Part shown: piece after piece, positions 1 through 6,768 of the stretch | Layout of the letters: every line of letters begins with the position of its first letter | Position numbering within the stretch: position 1 is the stretch's first letter | NCBI GenBank assembly: GCA_035293845.1 | Contig: DATGMB010000071.1 | Span: forward strand, 1 to 15,676 | From: DATGMB01 sp035293845 | GTDB taxonomy: Bacteria > Acidobacteriota > Terriglobia > Bryobacterales > Bryobacteraceae | Direction: 5' to 3' | Length of the DNA stretch: 15,676 bases | The notes under the pieces: generated by a model | Databases searched by the model: none | Seen by the model: only the letters and a program-made list of their open reading frames with translations | What the model was told of the DNA's origin: nothing | Translations under genes and position numbers: made by a program

Positions 1-1
1 C

Positions 2-154
2 TTATATGTATCTGTCGGGCGCGAGTGGGAATTGCTGGAGACGATGCGGACCTTTGCGCATGAGGCCGAAGAAATGGTGCGGAATACGCCGAGCGCCGCC
101 GAGCTCCGGAAGCTCTACGACCGGGAGGATGGAGACGCGGCAGAGAAAGCCTGA
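2..154 (+). CDS. C-terminal fragment of an unrecognised protein
   Basis: The window opens inside a reading frame that runs without a stop for 50 codons and ends at TGA 152-154. The residues are strongly helical and charged, with segments such as EWELLETMRTFAHEAEEMV and AAELRKLYDREDGDAAEKA, and the third codon positions are GC-rich as in the neighbouring genes. This makes it a better candidate than the overlapping frame that starts with ATG at position 6. I do not recognise the family, and its start lies outside the window. It is followed by a gap of about 215 bases before the KaiC-like gene, so the two need not be cotranscribed. Confidence 0.5.
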   Translation, partial: LYVSVGREWELLETMRTFAHEAEEMVRNTPSAAELRKLYDREDGDAAEKA

Positions 155-369
155 TCCCCGGGCTGCCGAGTGCGCGCGCGGTAGGCCTTCGGCGAGCGTG
201 CGCGGCGAGCCGATTCATTACGAAACTCACAGAACAACCCCATCGTCCGGTTCATCAGGCGGACGCTGTCACTGCGCCGGCGCCGTTGCCGGATGGCCGG
301 GATGTTGCGGTGCAGCGGAGCCGCTGGAGAAAATGAAAAAGAGAACGGGTCTCGAGATTGGACGGAAAG

Positions 370-1896
370 ATGGAGAAAATCGACCGTACATTAACTCCAG
401 AGGGCCCCGATTCGGAAGTCCGCGTGCCGACCGGCATTAGCGGTCTGGACGATGTGCTTTGCGGCGGATTCCCGGGCGGCCATTTTTATCTGATCGAAGG
501 CGATCCGGGCGCGGGCAAAACCACGCTCGGAATGCAGTTCCTCATGGAGGGTAGGAGCCGCGGAGAGAAGGGGCTTTACGTCACGCTCTCGGAGAGCAAG
601 CGGGAGCTTCGCGCGATCGCGCGGTCGCATGGCTGGTCGCTCGACGGGATCGACATCTTTGAATTGAGCGACATCGAAGACCGCCTGAAACCCGAGCGGC
701 AGTATACGGTATTCCACCCCGCGGAGATCGAGCTGAACGAAACCACGAAGCGGATTCTGGACGAGGTGGACCGGCTGCAACCGGCGAGAGTCGTCTTCGA
801 CTCGCTCTCCGAGCTGCGATTGCTGGCACGTGAGGACCTGCGGTACCGCCGGCAGATTCTGGCGCTGAAGCAGTACTTTTCCGCGCGGGACTGCACCGTG
901 CTCCTTCTGGACGACTGCACGGGAGCGAAGGGAGGGGAGTCTTCGCTGCAGAGCATCTCGCACGGCGTGCTGTTCCTCGAGCGGCTCAACATCGACTATG
1001 GTGTGCCGCGGCGGCGGCTGTCGGTGGTCAAGATGCGGGGCGCCGAATTCCGCGAGGGCTTCCATGATTTCGCGATCCGGCGGGGAGGCCTCACGGTCTA
1101 TCCACGGTTGGTTGCCGCCGAGCACCCGGCGGCCATGGGAACCGAGACGGCGGCGAGCGGCGTGGCCGAGCTGGATACGCTCCTGGGAGGCGGACTGGCC
1201 CGCGGCTCGAGCGCGCTCTTGATGGGGCCGGCGGGCGCGGGAAAGTCCACGCTGATCAGCCAGTATGCCGCGGCGGAGGCGGGCCGGGGCGGCAAAGTCG
1301 CCTGCTACATCTACGAAGAGACGCGGGGAACGTTCCTGGCGCGGTCCCGCAGCCTGGGGATCGATCTTTTGCCATACATCGAGAGCGGGACGATTCACCT
1401 GCAGCAGGTGGACCCCGCCGAGATGTCGCCGGACGAGTTCGCGTGGGGGGTCCGCAAAGCTGTCGAGGCGGGGACGCGAATGATCGTGATCGACAGCTTG
1501 AACGGGTATCTCAACGCGATGCCCACGGAACGGCACCTGCTGATCCAGATGCACGAGCTGCTCACCTACCTGGCGCAGCAAGGCGTGTTGACGCTGCTGA
1601 CGGTGGCGCAGCATGGGATCCTCGGCGGCATGCTGCAGGTTCCAGTGGAGGTCAGCTACCTGGCCGATGCGGTGATCATGCTGCGATTCTTCGAGGCCGC
1701 CGGAGAGGTCCGCCAGGCGATCTCTGTGGTGAAGAAGCGGCATGGGCAGCATGAGCGGACGATTCGGGAACTCGCATTCAGTTCCCAGGGCATTCGCATC
1801 GGCGAACCGCTGGCGGCGTTTCACGGTGTGCTCACGGGGACGCCGTTATTCGGCGGCGCGGAGGGCAGTCTGTTGCAAGATGTCGCAGAAGGATGA
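370..1896 (+). CDS. KaiC-like double RecA-fold ATPase
   Basis: This is a 508-residue protein with two KaiC/RadA-type RecA domains in tandem, the architecture of cyanobacterial KaiC. Domain one has Walker A GDPGAGKTT at about 44-52 and Walker B RVVFDSLSE at about 140-148. Domain two has Walker A GPAGAGKST at about 286-294, the catalytic pair EE at 316-317 and Walker B MIVIDSLNGY at about 371-380. In domain one the equivalent of the glutamate pair reads Ser-Glu (TLSES). Aligning the C-terminal region with KaiC by eye puts Ser429-Tyr430 where KaiC has the phosphosites Ser431-Thr432. Such proteins bind ATP, form hexamers and usually act with a histidine kinase in signalling; a clock role is not implied and no kaiA or kaiB is present. 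The ATG at 370 is preferred; an in-frame TTG at 358 would add four residues, and neither has a strong ribosome binding site. The stop overlaps the kinase start by 17 bases. Confidence 0.9.
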   Translation: MEKIDRTLTPEGPDSEVRVPTGISGLDDVLCGGFPGGHFYLIEGDPGAGKTTLGMQFLMEGRSRGEKGLYVTLSESKRELRAIARSHGWSLDGIDIFELSDIEDRLKPERQYTVFHPAEIELNETTKRILDEVDRLQPARVVFDSLSELRLLAREDLRYRRQILALKQYFSARDCTVLLLDDCTGAKGGESSLQSISHGVLFLERLNIDYGVPRRRLSVVKMRGAEFREGFHDFAIRRGGLTVYPRLVAAEHPAAMGTETAASGVAELDTLLGGGLARGSSALLMGPAGAGKSTLISQYAAAEAGRGGKVACYIYEETRGTFLARSRSLGIDLLPYIESGTIHLQQVDPAEMSPDEFAWGVRKAVEAGTRMIVIDSLNGYLNAMPTERHLLIQMHELLTYLAQQGVLTLLTVAQHGILGGMLQVPVEVSYLADAVIMLRFFEAAGEVRQAISVVKKRHGQHERTIRELAFSSQGIRIGEPLAAFHGVLTGTPLFGGAEGSLLQDVAEG

Positions 1897-3469
1897 ACGT
1901 GTTTTGATCCTGGCGCCGGTCGGCCAGGATGCGCCGCTCATTCGGGAGCAGCTCGCGGGGGCGGGTCTGGATGGCTGTATTTGCCGCGACCTGGCCGAAC
2001 TGGGGGATGCGATTCTGGAGGGCGCGGCTGCCGCCCTGATCGCCGAGGAGGCTCTGGATGAGCAGGGCGTAGACCGTCTGCTGCAGGTATTGAGCGCGCA
2101 ACCGGCCTGGTCGGACTTTCCGATCGCGATGCTGGGCGCCACCGACGCCTATGAGGAGGCGAACGGGCACCTGTTCCGCACGCTGGCGGAGAGCGCCAAC
2201 GTGACCCTTCTGGAGCGGCCGCTGCGGGTGGTGACGCTGGTGATGACGGCGCAGGCGGCCGTGCGCGCCAGGCGGCGGCAATACGAATTCCGCGACTACC
2301 TCCAGCAGTACGACCGCTACCAGGAGCAGATCCGCCACACGCAGAAGCTGGAGAGCCTCGGCATTCTGGCCGGCGGAATCGCGCACGATTTCAATAACCT
2401 GCTGACGGGCATCCTGGGAAACATCAGTCTGGTTGCGGATGCGCTGCCGCCCAGCGACGCCTCGCAACGCCTGCTGCAGGATGCGATTGCGGCAACCGAG
2501 CGAGCCGCCAAGCTCACCGGACAGATGCTGGCGTACTCCGGGAAGGGCAGCTTCATCGTTCGCCCGATGAACCTCTCGGACCTGGTGCGGCGTCTGGACG
2601 ATTTCTTTCGCGCGTCGATCCCGAAGCGAGTGGAGCTGCGCCTGGAACTCGGCGCGGAAACGCCCGCCGTGGAGGGGGATGAAAGCCAGTTGGAGCAGGT
2701 GGTGATGAACCTGGTTCTCAACGCGGCGGAAGCGATACCGGAGGACCGTGCGGGCCATGTGACGGTGTCGACGGGCACCGAGGAGGTGACCGCGGGCGCC
2801 GGGATTGCGGGCGCCGACGGCACTCCGCTGCGGCAAGGGACGTATGCGACGCTCCAGGTGGCCGACGATGGAGCGGGCATGGACGAGGCCACGCTGGCGC
2901 GGATCTTCGATCCCTTTTTTACAACCAAATTCGTGGGCCGGGGACTGGGGCTGGCGGCCGTTCACGGCGTGGTTCGCGGCCATAGCGGCGGGGTTCGCAT
3001 CGAGAGCCGGCCGGGCCGGGGCACCACGTTCACGATCCTGTTTCCGGCATACGCACCGCGCGCGGCCGACGGAAGCGCCGAAGCGCAGAGATTGACCACG
3101 GTGCTGGTGGTGGACGATGAAGACATTGTGCGGCGAACGGCCCGGTCGGTGCTGGAGCAAAGCGGTTTTTCGGTGGTGTGCGCGGAGAACGGCCGGATGG
3201 CTACCGATATCGTGCGGCGGTCCGGCGACCGTATCGATGTCGTTCTGTTGGACCTGGCGATGCCCGTCATGGATGGTGAAGCGACGTTCCGGGCTTTGCA
3301 GGCCGTGAGGCCCGGCCTCCGCGTGGTCCTCTCCAGCGGGTATCAGGAAGCGGAAGCGCTCCGGCGGTTCAGCCGTAAGGATCTGGCGGGTTTCATTCAG
3401 AAGCCGTATACGAACAAGCGGCTGGTGGAGATCGTGAAGTGCGCGGTGGGCGCGGCCACTGGCGCGTGA
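1880..3469 (+). CDS. Hybrid histidine kinase with C-terminal receiver
   Basis: This 529-residue cytosolic sensor kinase has no transmembrane segment. Residues 1-125 resemble a receiver fold (VLILAP start, LLERPL near the end), but the phospho-acceptor aspartate is missing and the usual lysine is arginine, so it is a pseudo-receiver. A short helical linker follows. The dimerisation/phosphoacceptor motif is GGIAHDFNNLL with His169. The ATPase domain shows the N box (NLVLNAAEA, about 277-285), G1 box (DDGAGMD, 329-335), FDPFFTTK and G2 box (GRGLGLA). A complete receiver follows: acidic pair Asp412-Asp413, phospho-acceptor Asp458 in LLDLAMP, and Lys508 in QKPY. The start is the ATG at 1880; upstream in-frame ATG codons lie deep inside the KaiC-like gene and would add residues of no recognisable fold. 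The overlap with that gene suggests translational coupling and a joint function. With no sensor domain other than the pseudo-receiver, the KaiC-like protein may supply the input (inference). Confidence 0.92.
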   Translation: MSQKDERVLILAPVGQDAPLIREQLAGAGLDGCICRDLAELGDAILEGAAAALIAEEALDEQGVDRLLQVLSAQPAWSDFPIAMLGATDAYEEANGHLFRTLAESANVTLLERPLRVVTLVMTAQAAVRARRRQYEFRDYLQQYDRYQEQIRHTQKLESLGILAGGIAHDFNNLLTGILGNISLVADALPPSDASQRLLQDAIAATERAAKLTGQMLAYSGKGSFIVRPMNLSDLVRRLDDFFRASIPKRVELRLELGAETPAVEGDESQLEQVVMNLVLNAAEAIPEDRAGHVTVSTGTEEVTAGAGIAGADGTPLRQGTYATLQVADDGAGMDEATLARIFDPFFTTKFVGRGLGLAAVHGVVRGHSGGVRIESRPGRGTTFTILFPAYAPRAADGSAEAQRLTTVLVVDDEDIVRRTARSVLEQSGFSVVCAENGRMATDIVRRSGDRIDVVLLDLAMPVMDGEATFRALQAVRPGLRVVLSSGYQEAEALRRFSRKDLAGFIQKPYTNKRLVEIVKCAVGAATGA

Positions 3470-3795
3470 GGGCGGGGGGAATCGGGGTGGCGGATTTGGC
3501 CCCTGTGCATGCGGGGTTGCGTGCCGCCGCGATCACCTTCCTGACCGCCATGCCGGGGCCCGTGAGCGCGGCCCAACGAGGATGCGTTTGGGGCGAAACC
3601 TGCCCGCCCGTTCCCGCATCGGAAAGGGAGGAAATGGCTGGGGCATTGCCGGGCCGGGCGGTTCGTGAAGCCGCTCCGCCGCAAGGCAACCCGCAACCGG
3701 CACTACGGCGTGCTTTGCCGCCGGTTTCGAGCGCGGCTGAGCGCGCCGCGAGCTGGACGTATCCCATAAGGGAGCAATTACTCGGGAGGCGATCC
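3470..3795. other. Intergenic region without a recognised gene
   Basis: These 326 bases between the hybrid kinase and the small zinc-ribbon gene are GC-rich. The frame of the zinc-ribbon gene stays open upstream through this stretch, but its translation shows no recognisable fold and lacks a well-placed ribosome binding site, so I read it as non-coding. No run of T after a hairpin was found that would terminate the kinase transcript. No convincing promoter was identified. Confidence 0.5.
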
Positions 3796-4047
3796 ATGCA
3801 GCTCTTATCGAAAAGATCCGGTCCGGCGCCGGAATCGATCGGGGCTCGCTGTCCCGGATGCCATCGGGAGGCGGCAGTTTCGTATGAGCAGAAACTGCTG
3901 ATGGCGGCGGGCCGGCGGCCGTATGTGTTTTGTCCGGTGTGCAGGCGCTTCGCGGCCGCCGAACCGGCGATTCCATCCGATGGAGCAGACTGGCGGCGTG
4001 CGGGCAACGCCGAAAATCAGGCGCCGATGGCCTCGATGCGCAGATAG
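3796..4047 (+). CDS. Small zinc-ribbon protein, 83 residues
   Basis: The start is fixed by a GGAGG sequence (about 3785-3789) seven bases before ATG 3796. The protein carries two CxxC pairs, Cys19-Cys22 (CPGC) and Cys46-Cys49 (CPVC), spaced as in a zinc ribbon, with a basic stretch between them (AAGRRPY). The last 30 residues are polar and look disordered. There is no signal peptide, so it should be cytosolic. I do not recognise a named family; zinc binding is inferred from the cysteine pairs alone. Its last 31 bases overlap, tail to tail, the end of the DnaJ-derived gene on the opposite strand, so the end of one of the two proteins is constrained by the other. Confidence 0.65.
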   Translation: MQLLSKRSGPAPESIGARCPGCHREAAVSYEQKLLMAAGRRPYVFCPVCRRFAAAEPAIPSDGADWRRAGNAENQAPMASMRR

Positions 4048-4634
4048 CAGTTCTCAATTCCGAACGGCAGCAAGGAACGCTCGAGCGCGGCCGCGGGGCC
4101 GATGCGCTCGTGGACCACTGCCGCGGATTCGATCCATCCCCTTCCGCCGCAAAGCGTGCAACGGAAGAAATCGACGTGCCCGGTGCCGGAGCAATTCCGG
4201 CAGGGTTCGAGAACCGGCACTTCCACCGCGACGGCGGCCGGCAAGGGCTCCTCGGGCCCGATGTGAAGCTGGACTGTCAGGCTTTCCAGACGCTCGCCTT
4301 TCGGAACGCCAGACCGCGTGAAATTGCGGAGGAGCCGTTCGCGAAACGCGTCCGCAGACGGGCGGACCTCGCACTCGTTCAGAGCGATGCGGACGGCGGG
4401 CGCGGGAACCGGAGCGCCCAGCGGTGTGGACCTGCCAGCGTCTTCCGCGGAGCGCGGTTCACCCGAGCCGAGCAGCGCGGAAAAGGCTTCCAAACATTGC
4501 CGGGCTCTCGACGCCGGCCAAAGCCCGATACCGTGGTCCAGCATTCTGGTGTAATCGCGGAATGCGGCCGCAATCGCGGCCATGCCGTCTTCTGGCGAAA
4601 GCAACAGGAGCGCGCGGTAATCCGGGATTTGCAT
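4017..4634 (-). CDS. DnaJ-derived protein with degenerate J domain and half zinc finger
   Basis: This 205-residue protein is preceded by GGAGGG eight bases before its ATG. Residues 5-66 follow the pattern of a J domain: DYRALLLLSPED, helix II as IAAAFRDYTRMLD, and helix III as QCLEAFSALLGSGEPR. The HPD motif that activates DnaK is absent; the position reads Leu-Asp-His-Gly. After a proline-rich linker, residues about 117-142 (LTVQLHIGPEEPLPAAVAVE) match the first beta barrel of DnaJ, interrupted by two CxxCxGxG motifs, CRNCSGTG (145-152) and CTLCGGRG (159-166), where normal DnaJ has four. The segment SLLPFGIENCYLRIEAIG resembles the strand that follows the finger in DnaJ. Barrel two and the dimerisation domain are missing. 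It can probably bind one zinc ion and perhaps clients, but should not stimulate DnaK through an HPD motif. This is an alignment by eye, but the order of parts is convincing. Confidence 0.8.
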   Translation of the reverse strand: MQIPDYRALLLLSPEDGMAAIAAAFRDYTRMLDHGIGLWPASRARQCLEAFSALLGSGEPRSAEDAGRSTPLGAPVPAPAVRIALNECEVRPSADAFRERLLRNFTRSGVPKGERLESLTVQLHIGPEEPLPAAVAVEVPVLEPCRNCSGTGHVDFFRCTLCGGRGWIESAAVVHERIGPAAALERSLLPFGIENCYLRIEAIGA

Positions 4635-5055
4635 GGGAATTGCCCTCCGCCCTCCATGCTAGGACGACTAAGCCGGGTTCAACAACACGAGGTTATGGCG
4701 CGCCGCAGTGAGTTTGTGCGGTTCCGTGCAGGCCGCAGCGGACGCAGATATTGCCGCGGCGGTTGGCGCAGTGAATCTGCGGGTCCGGCGCCAGCAAGGC
4801 TGAGGCTCGGAGACGCAAGCAGGAATGCGAGGAGCGCGTGACCGTTGCGGCCCTGGCTCGAAGGCGAGCCGCACGGACCTCCACCGGGTGTGCCGGTAGT
4901 AAGCTTGGGTTACGCTGCCGGGCTGGCTTCTGTAACCACAGGATACGGCAGCGCGTCATTTCGGGTGTAAGTCCGAGGCGCTCAGCCTTGGGGCCTGGCT
5001 CCCGTTCGGAGCAGGCGCTTCAAAAACACTCTCAACATTTCAGGAGGTATTGGTT
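4635..5055. other. Intergenic region rich in inverted repeats, possible structured leader RNA
   Basis: These 421 bases lie between divergently transcribed genes and so should contain promoters for both. On the plus strand there are several hairpins: a 6-base perfect stem at 4855-4860/4865-4870, a 5-base stem at 4883-4887/4893-4897, and an imperfect stem at 4993-5002/5008-5016. Two further perfect inverted repeats interleave: GGTTAC 4908-4913 with GTAACC 4932-4937, and CGCTGCCG 4913-4920 with CGGCAGCG 4946-4953. I could not assign a known riboswitch class or a clear promoter. On the minus strand a very short cysteine-rich frame ends at 4693; it is treated as a finding, not a gene. Confidence 0.4.
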
Positions 5056-5475
5056 ATGCGAACTGTTCGTGCGCTTTTTGTGTTGTCAGTGCTTACTGTG
5101 GCGTCTTTCCAGGCGAAAGCCCAGGCGTTCTCTGCGATCGACGTTCACCTGCCCTACTCCATTCTGGCGGGAGAGCATCGGCTGTCGCCGGGTGAATACG
5201 TGATCCGGCCGCTGCCGGGGGTGCGGAACGTCTTCGCGGTATACAAAGACGGCGGTATGGTTTTCGAAACGCTGGTGCAGGCGATGCCGGCGGAGAAACT
5301 CGATCCGGCGCCGAAGACCGAACTGGTTCTGCGGAGCGACGGCCGCGAGTATGTGCTGGACGCCATGTGGATTGAAGGGATGGGCGCCGGATACCAATTT
5401 ATGCGTCCCGAGTCCGTCAAGTCCCGCGAACGGGAGCGCCGCATGACCGAGGTCATCGGGCATAAGATCTCGTAG
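5056..5475 (+). CDS. Exported small beta-rich protein, 139 residues
   Basis: The ATG at 5056 is set by AGGAGGT seven bases upstream (5042-5048); a TTG two codons earlier is too close to that site. The N-terminus is a clear signal peptide, basic MRTVR then a hydrophobic stretch, with likely cleavage after the alanine-rich KAQA near residue 24. The mature protein is short and beta-rich, with the pattern LPYSILAGEHRLSPGEYVI followed by a strand-turn-strand segment and a charged tail (SRERERR). Small exported proteins with a phrase of the type 'LAGE..LSPGEYV' are common in Acidobacteria, but no function is established that I know of. The gene is closed by a strong terminator 25 bases after the stop and is probably monocistronic. 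Confidence 0.8.
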   Translation: MRTVRALFVLSVLTVASFQAKAQAFSAIDVHLPYSILAGEHRLSPGEYVIRPLPGVRNVFAVYKDGGMVFETLVQAMPAEKLDPAPKTELVLRSDGREYVLDAMWIEGMGAGYQFMRPESVKSRERERRMTEVIGHKIS

Positions 5476-5499
5476 TCTGGTTCATGGATTTACCCCCGG

Positions 5500-5537
5500 G
5501 GCAGTGCCGGCGTGGCAGGCGGCGCTGCCTTTTTTTT
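5500..5537 (+). terminator. Rho-independent terminator
   Basis: A 10-base stem (5500-5509 with 5520-5529, one G-U pair) encloses a 10-base loop and is followed at once by eight T residues (5530-5537). It lies 25 bases beyond the stop of the small exported protein and upstream of the DUF3300 gene. Additional copies of CTGCC and GGCAG immediately downstream could pair alternatively with its arms. Confidence 0.88.
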
Positions 5538-5596
5538 GCCCTGCCGTTCCTTGGAGGAGCATGGCCCTTACTTCGGGCAGAAAGGAGTAAAGACTG

Positions 5597-6409
5597 ATGA
5601 TCAGGAAATTCAAAGTGGCGGCCTTATTGGCACTCATGCTTTCGGTTCTTGCGATTCCGGTTTCGGCTCAGCCGGTGGCGCTGGGTCCGGAGCAACTCGA
5701 TCGGCTGGTTTCGCGGATCGCCCTTTATCCCGATCCTCTGCTGGCGCAGGTCCTGACGGCATCGACCTTCCCGGAGCAGATACCGGATGCGGATCGCTGG
5801 GCCGACGACCATAGTTATCTGCATGGCGAGCAACTCGCGAAGGCGATCCAGGACGATCATCTCCCCTGGGATCCGAGCGTTCTCGCGCTGCTGCCGTTCC
5901 CGTCCGTGCTGGACCCGATGAGCCGGGACATGGCGTGGACGCGGCAGCTCGGGGATGCCGTGCTGGCGCAGCGGCCGGAGGTGATGGAGGCGGTGCAACG
6001 GATGCGGCGCAAGGCCGATGAATACGGGTACCTTGTGGGCAACCAGTATGTCCGGGTGGCGCGGTATCCGGGATACATCGAGATCCTGCCGGCCGATCCG
6101 GCCTACATTTACGTGCCGGTCTACGATCCCGTGGTTGTGTTCGCGCGCCCGGCCGGGCGGGTGGCGGTGAGCGCGGCGATCTCGTGGGGGCCGCCGGTAT
6201 GGATCGGCACCTTCTTTGTGCCCTTCGGGTGGGCTAAGGCCGGGTTCGTCTGGCCCTCGCACGAGGTTCTGGTGGCCGGACAGCCGTGGCGGCGGGAATG
6301 GATCACCCGCAGTACGTATGCGCATCCGTATGCATGGGTTCGCCCCGTGGAGCCGCGGGTCGAGCGGCATGAAATCCGCCGGGCGGTTGAGGCGCGGCGG
6401 CGGCACTAA
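5597..6409 (+). CDS. DUF3300 exported protein
   Basis: This 270-residue protein begins with a signal peptide (MIRKFKVAALLALMLSVLAI, likely cut after VSA-Q at about 24-25). The mature N-terminus has the DUF3300 signature, PEQLDRLVSRIALYPDPLL (31-49) followed by QVLTASTFPEQI and ADRW. The later segments GYIEILPADPAYIYVPVYDP (159-178) and the WGPPVWIG and WPSHEV stretches also fit the family. The C-terminus is rich in arginine and histidine. The biochemical role of DUF3300 is unknown; members are envelope proteins of soil bacteria. AGGAG (5583-5587) nine bases before ATG 5597 fixes the start. The preceding terminator implies its own promoter between 5530 and 5580 or regulated read-through; no clear promoter elements were found there. 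Downstream lies a hairpin without a T run. Confidence 0.9.
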   Translation: MIRKFKVAALLALMLSVLAIPVSAQPVALGPEQLDRLVSRIALYPDPLLAQVLTASTFPEQIPDADRWADDHSYLHGEQLAKAIQDDHLPWDPSVLALLPFPSVLDPMSRDMAWTRQLGDAVLAQRPEVMEAVQRMRRKADEYGYLVGNQYVRVARYPGYIEILPADPAYIYVPVYDPVVVFARPAGRVAVSAAISWGPPVWIGTFFVPFGWAKAGFVWPSHEVLVAGQPWRREWITRSTYAHPYAWVRPVEPRVERHEIRRAVEARRRH

Positions 6410-6429
6410 CTCAGTCAGTAACCTACAAC

Positions 6430-6458
6430 GGTGGCCGGCAGGTAAGCTGCCGGCTACC
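6430..6458 (+). repeat. Twelve-base inverted repeat, hairpin after DUF3300 gene
   Basis: Bases 6430-6441 pair with 6447-6458 over 12 positions with a single G-U pair and a five-base loop (GTAAG). It starts 21 bases after the DUF3300 stop. No T run follows, so it may stabilise the mRNA end, act as a weak terminator, or be a REP-like palindrome. Confidence 0.6.
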
Positions 6459-6768
6459 GGTCAATGTATGCATCTTCACGATTCACTTAAGTCTGCCAAA
6501 TTGATTATCAACTTTTCTGACTTTGTGAATGTAACGAATTTTCGTTTCGTGCGTCCTAGCCGATGAGCAGCATCACTTCGAACGATGCCGCTGCTGAGCG
6601 TTGGTCACGGGCTCGCGGTTTGTAGATCCCGGCGACTGGAAGGCGCCCAGCCTCACGATTCTGCTGCATGGAAGCCGTTCCCGGCCGGGGTGCGGTCTGT
6701 CCGAATTCGATGCTGCGGGATAGCCCGTAACGCACGGGTGAAATTTCAAAATTTCGGAGCAGATCAAC
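6459..6768. other. Intergenic region with an AT-rich island
   Basis: Bases about 6460-6555 are clearly poorer in GC than the rest of the window and contain an inverted repeat, ATTCAC at 6481-6486 with GTGAAT at 6525-6530. A TTGATT at about 6501 is the best minus-35-like hexamer, but no good minus-10 partner follows at the right distance. The rest (6556-6768) is GC-rich with a hairpin at 6724-6728/6734-6738. No gene was recognised; the region probably carries the promoter of the VWFA-htrA operon. Confidence 0.45.

Noticed and set aside
6..440. Open frame with ATG at position 6, 144 codons
   Set aside because: It overlaps the better-supported partial frame ending at 154 and the KaiC-like start, and its translation is rich in Arg, Ser and Gly without structure.
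391..1824. Open frame of 477 codons on the minus strand
   Set aside because: It is antisense to the KaiC-like gene, whose domains are unmistakable. Its composition is that of a GC-rich shadow frame.
1742..1879. Upstream ATG for the hybrid kinase that would add 46 residues
   Set aside because: The extension lies wholly inside the KaiC-like coding region and shows no protein-like pattern; the start at 1880 begins directly with a receiver-like strand.
3930..4841. Open frame of 303 codons on the plus strand
   Set aside because: It is antisense to the DnaJ-derived gene, which has a strong ribosome binding site and recognisable cysteine motifs. The plus-strand translation is low-complexity and without a domain.
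4960..4985. GGTGTAAGTCCGAGGCGC resemblance to part of a cobalamin riboswitch core
   Set aside because: Only a short stretch resembles it; the rest of the conserved boxes are not present and the downstream gene has no link to cobalamin.
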